NCBI RefSeq assembly: GCF_020622345.1
Contig: NZ_JACNMO010000006.1
Coordinates: 124,001-188,000 of the forward strand
Source of the DNA: Roseobacter weihaiensis
GTDB lineage: Bacteria > Pseudomonadota > Alphaproteobacteria > Rhodobacterales > Rhodobacteraceae
Reading direction: 5' to 3'
Length of the DNA stretch: 64,000 nucleotides
The notes beneath the pieces are model-generated. The model worked only from the letters and a program-made list of their open reading frames with translations. It was not told the origin of the DNA and did not search any database. Shown in pieces: positions 28,114-37,177 of the stretch (its first letter is position 1; each line of letters starts with the position of its first letter). Position numbers and translations under genes: made by a program.

Positions 28114-29346
28114 ATGACCACCCCATTTCGTCAAAGCGCTGATGCGGCAACCACTGCCATGCGGGAGGTTTTCCCGGCCACGCCGCTGATGCGCAACGAT
28201 CTGCTGAGCACGAAATACGGGGCCGACATCTGGCTCAAGCGCGAAGACCTGAGCCCGGTGCGGTCCTACAAGCTGCGGGGAGCGTTCAACGCGATGCGCA
28301 AGGTGATCCCGGCGCATGATCTTTTTGTATGTGCAAGTGCGGGCAATCACGCGCAGGGTGTGGCCTTCATGTGCAAGCATTTCGCCGTGCGCGGGGTGGT
28401 GTTCATGCCGGTGACAACGCCCGAACAAAAGATCATGAAAACCAGGATTTTTGGGGGCGATCACGTCGAAGTGCGCCTGGTTGGTGACTATTTCGACCAG
28501 ACATTAGCCGAAGCTCAGGCGTTTTGCGCAGGGGCCGACGGGCATTTTCTGTCGCCCTTTGACGATGAGGATGTGATCGAGGGGCAGGCCTCCGTTGCGG
28601 CGGAGATTTCACAGCAGTTGGGCCGTGCGCCCGACAGGATTGTCCTGCCCGTGGGCGGTGGCGGTCTGTCTGCCGGATGCCGCAGCTATTTCGGCAAGGA
28701 AACCGCCTACACCTTTGTTGAGCCCGATGGGGCCAAAAGCCTTGCCGCTGCGATTGAAGAGGGTGCGCCGGTTGACGTCTCACCGATCAACAGTTTTGTG
28801 GATGGGGCTGCCGTTGCCAAGCTTGGCGCGCGGACTTTTGCGCGGCTGAAGGACGTCTCGTCCGCGGATATCCTGAACCTGTCGGAGGACCGCATCTGTG
28901 GCACCATTGTCGAAATGCTGAATGTCGAAGGCATTGTTCTGGAGCCCGCCGGCGCGCTTGCGGTCGAAGCGCTGAGCGAGATCGCAGATCAGATCAGAGG
29001 CAAGACGGTGGTCTGCATCGCCTCGGGCGGCAATTTCGATTTCGAACGTCTGCCCGAAGTCAAGGAACGTGCGCAGCGCTATGCGGGCCTCAAGAAGTAC
29101 TTTATCCTGCGGTTGCCGCAGCGCCCCGGCGCGCTGAAGGATTTTCTGCAGATGCTGGGCGCCCACGACAACATCACCCGCTTTGAGTATATGAAAAAAT
29201 CCGCGCGCAATTTCGGCTCTGTCCTGATCGGGATCGAGACGGACGATCCGCGTAATTTCTCCCAGATGTTCCAGCGGATCGATGATGCGGGCTTTACCTA
29301 TACCGACATTACAAACGACGAAACGCTTGCGCAGTTCGTGATCTGA
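28114..29346 (+). CDS. ilvA: threonine ammonia-lyase (threonine dehydratase)
   Basis: 410 residues. Converts threonine to 2-oxobutanoate and ammonia with pyridoxal phosphate, first step of isoleucine synthesis. The cofactor lysine is Lys53 in SPVRSYKLRGAFNAM; VGGGGLSAG binds the phosphate. The C-terminal part (RLPQRPGALKDFLQMLG ... SVLIGIE) is one ACT-like regulatory domain, the shorter arrangement. ATG follows GAGG. An SDR gene starts 4 bases after the stop. Confidence 0.93.
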   Translation: MTTPFRQSADAATTAMREVFPATPLMRNDLLSTKYGADIWLKREDLSPVRSYKLRGAFNAMRKVIPAHDLFVCASAGNHAQGVAFMCKHFAVRGVVFMPVTTPEQKIMKTRIFGGDHVEVRLVGDYFDQTLAEAQAFCAGADGHFLSPFDDEDVIEGQASVAAEISQQLGRAPDRIVLPVGGGGLSAGCRSYFGKETAYTFVEPDGAKSLAAAIEEGAPVDVSPINSFVDGAAVAKLGARTFARLKDVSSADILNLSEDRICGTIVEMLNVEGIVLEPAGALAVEALSEIADQIRGKTVVCIASGGNFDFERLPEVKERAQRYAGLKKYFILRLPQRPGALKDFLQMLGAHDNITRFEYMKKSARNFGSVLIGIETDDPRNFSQMFQRIDDAGFTYTDITNDETLAQFVI

Positions 29347-29350
29347 GCCC

Positions 29351-30148
29351 ATGGCATTTGCAGGCAAGACAGTCGTGGTGACCGGCGGGTCCAGCGGGAT
29401 TGGGGCGGCCCTTTTGCGCCGGTTTGCGCAAGCGGGGGCACAGACGGCGTCAATTGACCTGTTGCCGCCGCCGGATCGATTTTCGGATCTGTTCGTGGCC
29501 TGTGATGTCGGGACCGAAGCTGCTTTGCAGCGCGCCATTGCCACCATCGAACGAAATCTTGGAGAGATTGATATTTTTGTCTCTAACGCAGGTGTTTTAT
29601 CATCTCAAAGCGGCCATGCAGGATCTGCCTCTGATACCGATTGGGCGCGATGCTGGTCGGTCAATGTCATGGCCCAGGTCTATGCCGCGCGCCTTTTGCT
29701 GCCAAAGATGATTGCGCGGGGCAGCGGGTATTTCGTGACTGTTGCCTCGGCGGCGGGCCTGTTGAACCAGATCGGCGATGCGGCCTATTCGGCAAGTAAA
29801 CATGCCGCTGTCAGCTTTGCGGAATCACTGGCTATCCAACATGCGGCCGACGGTATCGGTGTGTCTTTGGTCTGCCCGCAGTATGTGGCCACCCCGCTGA
29901 TCGGGTTGTCGGAGGCGCAGGCAGAAACGGCCCGGGGTCTTCTGTCCGCAGATGAAGTTGCGATCTGCGTGATTGAAGCGGTTCAGGCCAACCGCTTTCT
30001 GGTCCTGCCGCATCCGGAGGTTCACGGATACGCAATGAACCGCGCGCGCGACCATGACGCATGGATCAAGGGCATGGTGTCGCTGCGCCAGCGGGCAGTT
30101 GACGAATTCGGCGCGGCCCGACCGATGGATTTTTATAAACTGATCTAG
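29351..30148 (+). CDS. SDR family NAD(P)-dependent oxidoreductase
   Basis: 265 residues, classical short-chain dehydrogenase. TGGSSGIG (11-18) binds the cofactor, VSNAG follows, and the catalytic pair is Tyr146 and Lys150 (YSASK) with a serine before it (VASAAG). The adenine-ribose pocket has an aspartate after strand 2 (SIDLLPP), more in line with NAD than NADP. Substrate unknown. It starts 4 bases after ilvA, suggesting cotranscription. The stop interlocks with that of the Hpt gene. Confidence 0.85.
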   Translation: MAFAGKTVVVTGGSSGIGAALLRRFAQAGAQTASIDLLPPPDRFSDLFVACDVGTEAALQRAIATIERNLGEIDIFVSNAGVLSSQSGHAGSASDTDWARCWSVNVMAQVYAARLLLPKMIARGSGYFVTVASAAGLLNQIGDAAYSASKHAAVSFAESLAIQHAADGIGVSLVCPQYVATPLIGLSEAQAETARGLLSADEVAICVIEAVQANRFLVLPHPEVHGYAMNRARDHDAWIKGMVSLRQRAVDEFGAARPMDFYKLI

Positions 30149-30477
30149 CCGGCGAAGCGGTCTTGCAGCCCGGTCAGAAACGTCGACCGGGACGTCTGGT
30201 AGCTTGTCTGCAGGTTTGGCAGGTCGATGGCGGCGGCGGCATTTTTCGATAACGCCACTTCTCCACTTTGGCAGAGGTTGGAGAACTCCCTGAAGCCCAG
30301 GCTCATCGCGCTGCCCTTCAGAAAATGCAATTTGTCCGCCAGGCCGTCATGTTGCTTTTGAGCTGAGAGCGCTTCGATTTCTTCATCAACTTCTTGAAGG
30401 AAAAGTTCAACCACTTCATCGAAGTCTTCTGGTCCGATTTCCTCTCGCAAGGCGGCTACCCGATCCCAGTCAATCAT
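30145..30477 (-). CDS. histidine phosphotransfer (Hpt) domain protein
   Basis: 110 residues, a single Hpt four-helix bundle: the phosphoacceptor is His51 in HFLKGSAMSLGF, followed by LCQSGE typical of the second helix. It carries phosphate between a hybrid kinase and a response regulator. I chose ATG 30477, with AAAGGA 9 bases upstream; an earlier in-frame start would add 44 residues without domain character. Divergent from the response regulator-PP2C gene 156 bases away, which is a likely but unproven partner. Confidence 0.88.
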   Translation of the reverse strand: MIDWDRVAALREEIGPEDFDEVVELFLQEVDEEIEALSAQKQHDGLADKLHFLKGSAMSLGFREFSNLCQSGEVALSKNAAAAIDLPNLQTSYQTSRSTFLTGLQDRFAG

Positions 30478-30633
30478 CCCATGTTTCCTTTCAGACACTG
30501 CTGCAGGGTCGCATAAAACAACTAACAGCAGGTTTAATTCCTGCAATGTCTGCCGTGAATTCTTGTCTTCACCTGACTTTAAGAGTCGCAGCGTAAGGAA
30601 GATCACCAATTATAGGCCAGCCATTCTTTTTTT

Positions 30634-31917
30634 ATGCCCGCATTGACCCCTCGTGATCCTTCCGGCCGCCGAAAGGCTCCTGTTGCTGACAAGCGGCTCA
30701 TCCTGGTCGTCGATGACAGCAAGTTGCAGCGTAAAATTCTGTCGAGTTCGCTGTCCCGCTGGGGATACGACGTGATCGAGGCCGCGTCAGGGGAAGCGGC
30801 GCTGGAGATTTGCAAGGATCGCCGACCGGAACTTGTCATAAGTGACTGGATCATGCCGGGCCTTAGCGGAATAGAATTCTGCAAGGAATTCAGAGAGCTG
30901 ACGCTCGACAGCTATGGGTATTTCATCCTGCTGACCTCCAAGAGCGAAAAGAACGACGTGGCGGAAGGGCTGGATGCGGGGGCGGATGACTTTCTGACCA
31001 AGCCGGTGAACGGCAACGAGCTGCGCGCCCGCATCACAGCAGGCGAGCGCATTCTTGAGATGCAGCACGAGTTGACGCTCAAGAACCGCATGATTGGGGA
31101 GACGCTCGAAGAGCTCCAACGTCTTTACGATTCGCTTGATAACGACCTCATCGAGGCCAAACAGCTGCAGCAATCGCTGATCCCGGAGCGCTTCAAGACA
31201 TTCGGTGCCAGCAATCTGTCGTTGCTTTTGCGCTCCAGCGGCCATGTTGGCGGTGATCTGGTTGGGTATTATCCCGCCGGTGACGGCCATCTGGGGCTCT
31301 TTTCCCTTGATGTGTCGGGTCATGGGATCAGCTCTGCGCTGATGACGGCCCGGCTTGCCGGCTATCTTTCGGGCAGTGCCCTGGATCAGAACATCGCGCT
31401 TGAAAAAACGCAGGATGGTACCTATCGGTCGCGACCCCTGGCCCAGGCCATGGGAACGCTGAACGAGCTCGTTCTCGACGAGATGGAGACAGAGCATTAT
31501 TTCACGTTGATGCTCGCCGATGTGAACCTTGAGACAGGCAAGGTCAGGATCGGGCAGGCCGGTCATCCACATCCGGTCATCCAGCGCAAATCGGGTGCTG
31601 TGGAGCAGGACGGGCCGGGCGGCTTCCCGGTCGGATTGATGTCAGACGTCACGTTTACGGAATTCGAGGCACAACTCTATCCCGGTGACCGGCTGCTGAT
31701 CCTGTCCGACGGGATCACGGAATGCCCTGACAGTGACGGCGACATGCTGGGCGAAGAAGGTCTGGAGAGGTTTTTGACGGATCTGCGGGAGGTTGAGGGC
31801 CCGGCGCTCTTTGAGACGCTGATCTGGAACCTCTGCCAGTTTGCCGGCCATGCGGAGTTCCCGGATGATATCTCGGGCATCCTGTTTGAATTTCAGCCCA
31901 AGGGTCGCGACAGGTAG
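30634..31917 (+). CDS. response regulator with PP2C/SpoIIE phosphatase output
   Basis: 427 residues. Receiver domain with acidic Asp27-Asp28, phosphoacceptor Asp71 (VISDWIMPG), Thr101 and Lys123 (TKP); a coiled-coil linker (about 140-185, ending LQQSLIPE); then a SpoIIE/RsbU-type phosphatase with metal-binding GGDLVGYY (Asp208), DVSGHG (226-231) and SDGITECPD. Such proteins dephosphorylate an anti-sigma-factor antagonist. The architecture matches RbaY of Rhodobacter capsulatus, which affects gene transfer agent production, but no rbaVW-like genes are in the window. No Shine-Dalgarno is evident before the ATG. The 3' end overlaps the convergent NUDIX gene by 25 bases. Confidence 0.88.
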   Translation: MPALTPRDPSGRRKAPVADKRLILVVDDSKLQRKILSSSLSRWGYDVIEAASGEAALEICKDRRPELVISDWIMPGLSGIEFCKEFRELTLDSYGYFILLTSKSEKNDVAEGLDAGADDFLTKPVNGNELRARITAGERILEMQHELTLKNRMIGETLEELQRLYDSLDNDLIEAKQLQQSLIPERFKTFGASNLSLLLRSSGHVGGDLVGYYPAGDGHLGLFSLDVSGHGISSALMTARLAGYLSGSALDQNIALEKTQDGTYRSRPLAQAMGTLNELVLDEMETEHYFTLMLADVNLETGKVRIGQAGHPHPVIQRKSGAVEQDGPGGFPVGLMSDVTFTEFEAQLYPGDRLLILSDGITECPDSDGDMLGEEGLERFLTDLREVEGPALFETLIWNLCQFAGHAEFPDDISGILFEFQPKGRDR

Positions 31918-32342
31918 GTGGATAGAAAGCGCCTGTCGCCATCATTGCCAAGGGCCGCAATGGCTTCCGGGCCAGAGAGAACCAACGTCAGGTGATCCGG
32001 CTCCACGGGCTCTGACAATTGATAGACCGGGTGGGCGGTATAGACGTGGCACAGCTTTTCCGCCCAAAGATCATATTCCGGCATGTAAGCATACCGGCGA
32101 AAGGCCCCGAGACGTCGGGGCGCGGCGATCCGCCAGCCGGTTTCTTCCATCACTTCGCGGTGCAAGGCCTGGAGCGGGCTCTCGCCGGGGTCGATCCCGC
32201 CCCCCGGCAGCTGGATGTCGATGTCGTCTGCCACCTGCATGGTCAGCAGAAACCTTTGTTTTAGGGGCAGGATGGCATAAGCGCCCGGCCTCAGGACATA
32301 GCGTTGCCTTGCATCGGGCGCATGGCCGATCCGCGGTATCAT
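31893..32342 (-). CDS. NUDIX hydrolase
   Basis: 149 residues. A perfect Nudix box spans 48-70 (Gly48, Glu54, Arg62-Glu63, Glu66-Glu67, Gly69). The acceptor of the hydrolysis is unknown; the fold suits nucleoside diphosphate derivatives. I chose ATG 32342, with AGAGGA about 8 bases upstream. The reading frame stays open far upstream, antisense to hslO, but those residues have no domain features. Its stop lies inside the end of the response regulator-PP2C gene. Confidence 0.85.
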   Translation of the reverse strand: MIPRIGHAPDARQRYVLRPGAYAILPLKQRFLLTMQVADDIDIQLPGGGIDPGESPLQALHREVMEETGWRIAAPRRLGAFRRYAYMPEYDLWAEKLCHVYTAHPVYQLSEPVEPDHLTLVLSGPEAIAALGNDGDRRFLSTYLSRPLG

Positions 32343-32423
32343 TCTGGCACATCCTCTTTTCAATGGGCTTGAGCCCCTTATATGGACGCGGTATGCCAAT
32401 CGCCTGGCCATAAGGAAACCCCA

Positions 32424-33413
32424 ATGACACTTGGACATCAGATCGCGTGGGACGATACGATCCTGCCCTTTCAGCTCGATGCAAGCGATATTCGCGGACG
32501 TGTGGCCCGTCTTGACGGGGCCTTGAATGGTATCCTGAAACAACATGACTACCCGCCGCAGGTCGAAGCGCTGGTGGCGGAAATGGCCGTGCTGACCGCC
32601 TTGATCGGGCAGACGATCAAGCTGCGCTGGAAGCTGCAGTTGCAGGTCCAGTCCAAAGGGCCTGTGCGCATGATTTCCACCGATTACTATGGTCCCGAAG
32701 AGGAGGGGGCCCCGGCCCGCATCAGGGCCTATGCAAGCTATGATGCCGACCGGCTGACGGATGCCTCTGCCTTCGATCAGGTGGGCGAGGGGTATTTTGC
32801 GATCATGATCGATCAGGGCAGGGGCATGACGCCCTATCAGGGGATCACGCCGCTTTCGGGCGGCTCGCTTTCGGCCTGTGCCGAGGCTTATTTTGCGCAG
32901 TCTGAACAGTTGCCAACGCGGTTCTCCCTCAGCTTCGGGCAATCGACCGAACCGGGGGTCGAAGAACATTGGCGTGCAGGTGGCGTGATGCTGCAACACA
33001 TGCCTAAAGCGTCGCCTTTCGTGGCGCAAGGCGAGGGGTCTGGGGACGTTCTGCAAGCCTCTGATCTGGTGCAGGGCGACCAGGAAGAGAACTGGAACCG
33101 GGTGAACATCCTGCTCGACACCGTCGAGGAGATGGAATTGATCGGCCCGTCGCTTGCGCCCAATGACCTGTTGCTGCGGCTCTTTCATGAGGAACAGCCG
33201 AGGGTCTATGACACGCAACCTGTCCGGTTCGGCTGCACCTGTTCCGAAGACCGGGTCCGGCAGAGCCTGTCGATCTACTCTGCGCGGGATATCGAAAAGA
33301 TGACGACGGATGAGGGTCGGGTGACCGCCGATTGTCAGTTTTGCGGTGCGCATTACGACCTTGACCCCGCCACGGTCGGGTTCGAGGCCGAAAGCGACGG
33401 ATCAGGTGTATGA
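32424..33413 (+). CDS. hslO: redox-regulated chaperone Hsp33
   Basis: 329 residues. Holdase switched on by oxidation and unfolding. The C-terminal zinc switch has Cys271-x-Cys273 and Cys304-x-x-Cys307. N-terminal core includes QVEALVAEMAVLTALIGQTIKLRWKLQLQVQSKGPVR. I chose ATG 32424 preceded by AAGGAAA; an earlier ATG at 32382 adds 14 residues. The stop overlaps the GTG of the next gene by 8 bases. Confidence 0.94.
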   Translation: MTLGHQIAWDDTILPFQLDASDIRGRVARLDGALNGILKQHDYPPQVEALVAEMAVLTALIGQTIKLRWKLQLQVQSKGPVRMISTDYYGPEEEGAPARIRAYASYDADRLTDASAFDQVGEGYFAIMIDQGRGMTPYQGITPLSGGSLSACAEAYFAQSEQLPTRFSLSFGQSTEPGVEEHWRAGGVMLQHMPKASPFVAQGEGSGDVLQASDLVQGDQEENWNRVNILLDTVEEMELIGPSLAPNDLLLRLFHEEQPRVYDTQPVRFGCTCSEDRVRQSLSIYSARDIEKMTTDEGRVTADCQFCGAHYDLDPATVGFEAESDGSGV

Positions 33414-33996
33414 TCGCGCACGGATCAGAGCCGCCCTGGACCGACCGGGGCGGCCCTCGTCTGATTTTGATCTGAATCCGGGGACCCTCCTGCCGGAGGG
33501 GCGCAAATTGCGGCCGGCGGGTGTTTTGGTGGGTTTTTTCCAGCAGGAGGACCACATGCGGGTGATCCTCACCAAAAGATCCTCCGCCCTCAAGCACCAC
33601 CCCGGACAGATCGCCTTTCCGGGGGGCAAGCAGGATGACACTGACGAAAGCGTGACGGCGGCTGCGCTGCGCGAAGCCCATGAAGAGATCGGCCTGCCGC
33701 CCAGCCATGTCGAGGTGCTGGGGCATCTGCCCGCCCATGAGACCGTGACAGGCTTTTTGGTCACGCCGGTCATCGGCTATATCCATACCGCTTTCGAGCA
33801 GGTGCCGGAGCCCGGCGAAGTGGACGAGGTCTTTAGCGTCCCGCTGCCCCATGTTCTGGACGCGTCGAACTTCATCGTTGAATCGCGGCGCTGGCGCGGG
33901 CATCGGCGGTCCTATTTCGCCGTGCCTTACGGGCCCTATTACATCTGGGGCGCAACTGCGCGTATGTTGCGGGCATGGACCGACCAGATGACATGA
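33406..33996 (+). CDS. NUDIX CoA pyrophosphatase (YeaB/Nudt7-like)
   Basis: About 196 residues. The CoA-pyrophosphatase signature (LTKRSSALKHHPGQIAFPGG) directly precedes the Nudix box GGKQDDTDESVTAAALREAH with EEIGLP. Such enzymes split CoA or acyl-CoA to phosphopantetheine and 3',5'-ADP. The start is uncertain: GTG 33406 overlaps the hslO stop by 8 bases and is favoured over starts deeper in hslO. The stop lies inside a 14-base tandem duplication shared with the next gene's start. Confidence 0.88.
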   Translation: MYDRARIRAALDRPGRPSSDFDLNPGTLLPEGRKLRPAGVLVGFFQQEDHMRVILTKRSSALKHHPGQIAFPGGKQDDTDESVTAAALREAHEEIGLPPSHVEVLGHLPAHETVTGFLVTPVIGYIHTAFEQVPEPGEVDEVFSVPLPHVLDASNFIVESRRWRGHRRSYFAVPYGPYYIWGATARMLRAWTDQMT

Positions 33997-34011
33997 GCCA
34001 GATGACATGAG
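33984..34011. repeat. 14-base perfect tandem duplication
   Basis: CCAGATGACATGAG occurs twice with no spacer, at 33984-33997 and 33998-34011. The first copy contains the stop of the NUDIX gene, the second the ATG used for cca. In a single-copy ancestor the two would overlap as ATGA. Confidence 0.95.
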
Positions 34012-35167
34012 ATTGCCGATGACCACGCCGTGGTTGCGGGACGAAAACGCCCAAGGGGTGTGCCGCGCGATCATGGCGGATGGTGGCAGAATTTACTTTG
34101 TTGGGGGCTGCGTGCGCGACGCGCTGCTCAAGGTCGGCGGATCAGACATCGACCTGGCCACGGATGTTTTGCCAGATGAGGTCACCCGGTTAGCGCAGGC
34201 TGCGGGTTTCCGGGTTGTGCCGACCGGATTTGACCACGGGACTGTCACGGTCGTGGCGGGCGGCAAGGGGTTTGAAGTCACCACGTTTCGGCAGGATGTC
34301 TCCACCGACGGGCGCCGCGCGACGGTGGCGTTTTCGACCGATATTTCTGCGGATGCCCGGCGTCGGGATTTCACGCTCAACGCGCTTTATGCGCAGCCGG
34401 ATGGGTTGATCGTCGACCCCCTTGGCGGGGTGGAGGATTGTCTGAACCGGCGGATCAGGTTTATCGAAGATGCTGATCGCCGCATCCGCGAGGATTACCT
34501 GCGTATCCTGCGCTATTTCCGGTTCCATGCCTGGTATGCCCAGGTTGGAGACGGGTTTGACAGCGACGCGCTGGACGCCATCGCGCGAAACTCGGACGGG
34601 CTGGAGACCCTTTCGGCGGAGAGGGTTGGTCACGAGGTGGTCAGGCTGTTGAAAGCGCCTGATCCCACCCCGGCCATTGCGGCCATGCGGCAGGCTGGCT
34701 GTCTGACGCGCGTTCTGCCCGGCAGTGACGACCGGTTTTTGGCACCGGTGGTGCATCTCGAACAGACCCTGGACGAGGCCCCCGATCCGATGCTCCGCCT
34801 TGCGGCGCTGGGCGGGCAGGATGTCCCCAAGCGGCTGCGCCTCAGCCGGGCGGACACCCGCCGGTTGGAGTTGCTGCGCGCCGTGGGTTTTGATGCCACG
34901 CCCCTGCCGGAGCTTGCGTACCGGCAGGGTGCCGATATCGCGCGTCGGGCTGCGATCTTGCGGGCAGCCTTTGCCGGTCAGCCGCTGGCAAGGCAGAGCC
35001 TTGTACCGCTGAACAGGGCGGCAACGGCGGTCTTGCCCATCGGCGCGAAAGACCTGATGCCAAGCTACCAGGGCAAGGCTCTGGGCGCGCGTCTCGCGGC
35101 CCTGGAAACTCGCTGGATCGCGTCCGGTTTTACGCTCTCGCGCGATGATTTGCTGAGGGACGCATGA
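34007..35167 (+). CDS. cca: CCA tRNA nucleotidyltransferase
   Basis: 386 residues, class II nucleotidyltransferase. FVGGCVRDALL (31-41) and GSDIDLAT (45-52, metal-binding Asp47 and Asp49) form the catalytic head; RRDFTLNALY and EDYLRILRYFRFHA are the usual neck motifs. Adds or repairs the CCA end of tRNAs. ATG 34007 lies in the second duplication copy; ATG 34019 is a good alternative. Neither has a strong ribosome-binding site, so coupling to the gene upstream is likely. Confidence 0.92.
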   Translation: MRLPMTTPWLRDENAQGVCRAIMADGGRIYFVGGCVRDALLKVGGSDIDLATDVLPDEVTRLAQAAGFRVVPTGFDHGTVTVVAGGKGFEVTTFRQDVSTDGRRATVAFSTDISADARRRDFTLNALYAQPDGLIVDPLGGVEDCLNRRIRFIEDADRRIREDYLRILRYFRFHAWYAQVGDGFDSDALDAIARNSDGLETLSAERVGHEVVRLLKAPDPTPAIAAMRQAGCLTRVLPGSDDRFLAPVVHLEQTLDEAPDPMLRLAALGGQDVPKRLRLSRADTRRLELLRAVGFDATPLPELAYRQGADIARRAAILRAAFAGQPLARQSLVPLNRAATAVLPIGAKDLMPSYQGKALGARLAALETRWIASGFTLSRDDLLRDA

Positions 35168-35338
35168 AGACCTCGACAGACGGCCTGCTTGTCTGCTAGG
35201 TCATGGTCACGACAACGGAGGAATACGAAATGTATCGCGGGATCTGGGACAGCTAAGGCTGATATAATCCAATCCTTCCAGACAGCCGGTCGCGGCGTCT
35301 GGCCATTTCGTACATCTTGCACTCAAGGCCTCCGCCCC

Positions 35339-37177
35339 ATGTTCCGTTTCTTTGAAAACCTCGTCGACCCTTATGCTGATTACGTTGAGACGAATCAGCC
35401 TCCCACCCGCATCTGGCCGTTTTTGTGGTCCTTCGCCGAACCCTTCCGGCCCCTGTTCTACCTTGCAGGTTTCATGTCGATCGTTGTCGCCGCCATTGAG
35501 GTGGGGCTGATCTATTACATGGGTCGCATCATTGATCTGATGGAAGGTGACCCGGCCCGTGTCTGGGCAGAGCACGGGACCGAGTTCATCCTGATGGCGC
35601 TCTTTATCGTGTTCCTGCGTCCGGCAATTCAGGCGCTGGATGTCTTGCTGCTGAACAACGCGATCCTGCCGAACTTTGGTATGCTGATGCGCTGGCGGGC
35701 GCACCGTCATGTGCTGCGTCAGTCGGTGGGCTGGTTCGAGAATGATTTCGCCGGTCGGATTGCAAACCGGATCATGCAGGCCCCTTCGGCGGGCGGCGAG
35801 GTGATCTTTCAAATTTTCGACGCGATTTCCTTTTCGCTGGCCTACTTCATCGGGGCCGCCATTCTGCTGAGCATTTCTGACCCCCGCCTGCTGTTGCCGC
35901 TGCTGGCGTGGTTCGTGCTCTATGGTTGGCTGGTGCATTGGACGGTGACCCGTGTGGGTCCGGCGTCTGAGGCGGCATCGAATGCCCGGTCGCGGCTGAC
36001 GGGCCGGTTGGTGGATGCCTATACCAACATTCATTCGGTCAAGATGTTCGCGCATCACGAAAAGGAGCTCGACTACGCCAAAGAGGCCATCGAGGCTGCG
36101 CGCCAAACCTTCCAAAAGGAAATGCGGATCTTCACCATGATGGATTTCACGCTGGTGATGCTGAACGGCTTGCTGATTGTTGGTGTTGTGGGGTGGGCTT
36201 TTCTGTTGTGGATGCAAGGCAGTGCGAGCGTCGGTGTCGTTGCGGCAGCCACCGCTTTGACCCTGCGGCTGAATGCGATGACCGGCTGGATCATGTGGGC
36301 GCTGACCAGCTTCTTTCGGGAACTTGGGGTCGTCTCCGAGGGGATGCAGACCATTGCCCAGCCCATTCGCCTGACAGATGCAGATGCTGCCGAGCCGCTG
36401 AAATTGACCAAGGGCGAGATTTCCATCAAGGGTCTGACCCATCACTACGGGCGTCAGTCCGGTGGCTTGGAAAACGTCGATCTGACCATCAGGCGCGGGG
36501 AAAAAGTAGGCCTTGTGGGGCGTTCGGGCGCGGGCAAATCCACCTTGGTCAAGCTGTTGCTGCGGTTCTATGATGTCGAAGGCGGCAGCATCTGCATCGA
36601 CGGGCAGGACATCAGCAAGGTGCGGCAGGACAGCCTGCGGCTCGCCATCGGGATGGTGCAGCAGGACAGCTCGCTTCTGCATCGGTCGGTGCGGGACAAC
36701 CTGCTTTATGGCCGGCCCGACGCGACTGAGGAGCAGATGATCGCGGCCGCGCGCCAGGCGCAGGCGCATGCGTTCATCCTTGACCTTGAGGATCCGCAGG
36801 GGCGACGTGGTTATGACGCGCATGTGGGCGAACGGGGTGTGAAACTGTCCGGCGGGCAGCGGCAGCGGGTGACGCTGGCGCGGGTGATCCTCAAGGACGC
36901 GCCCATTTTGCTGCTGGACGAGGCGACGAGCGCGCTCGACAGCGAGGTGGAGGCGGCTATTCAGGACACACTCTACGGGATGATGGAGGGCAAGACGGTC
37001 ATCGCCATCGCCCACCGCCTGTCCACGATTGCGCAGATGGACCGCATTCTGGTGCTCGATCAGGGTCGGATTGTCGAAGACGGCCCCCATGACGCGCTTT
37101 TGGCGCGCGGTGGGCTATATGCAGATTTCTGGGCCCGGCAGTCGGGCGGATTTCTGACCATTGAGGAAGACGCGTGA
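35339..37177 (+). CDS. ABC exporter half-transporter (permease-ATPase), subunit 1
   Basis: About 612 residues: six-helix exporter permease domain (about 30-320) and an ATPase with Walker A GRSGAGKST near 393-401, signature LSGGQRQRV near 502, Walker B ILLLDEATS near 522 and H-loop IAHRLST near 557. Type IV (MsbA/multidrug/lipid-like) exporter; the substrate is unknown. ATG 35339 gives MFRFFENLVDPY; the ribosome-binding site is weak (AAGG). The stop overlaps the next gene as GTGA, so the two half-transporters are probably a heterodimer. Confidence 0.88.
   Translation: MFRFFENLVDPYADYVETNQPPTRIWPFLWSFAEPFRPLFYLAGFMSIVVAAIEVGLIYYMGRIIDLMEGDPARVWAEHGTEFILMALFIVFLRPAIQALDVLLLNNAILPNFGMLMRWRAHRHVLRQSVGWFENDFAGRIANRIMQAPSAGGEVIFQIFDAISFSLAYFIGAAILLSISDPRLLLPLLAWFVLYGWLVHWTVTRVGPASEAASNARSRLTGRLVDAYTNIHSVKMFAHHEKELDYAKEAIEAARQTFQKEMRIFTMMDFTLVMLNGLLIVGVVGWAFLLWMQGSASVGVVAAATALTLRLNAMTGWIMWALTSFFRELGVVSEGMQTIAQPIRLTDADAAEPLKLTKGEISIKGLTHHYGRQSGGLENVDLTIRRGEKVGLVGRSGAGKSTLVKLLLRFYDVEGGSICIDGQDISKVRQDSLRLAIGMVQQDSSLLHRSVRDNLLYGRPDATEEQMIAAARQAQAHAFILDLEDPQGRRGYDAHVGERGVKLSGGQRQRVTLARVILKDAPILLLDEATSALDSEVEAAIQDTLYGMMEGKTVIAIAHRLSTIAQMDRILVLDQGRIVEDGPHDALLARGGLYADFWARQSGGFLTIEEDA

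Noticed and set aside
32343-33353. Upstream extension of the NUDIX reading frame
   Set aside because: The frame is open only because it is antisense to hslO; the ribosome-binding site and domain both point to the ATG at 32342.
33004-34074. 356-residue minus-strand frame opposite hslO and the CoA pyrophosphatase
   Set aside because: No family features, overlaps two well-supported genes.
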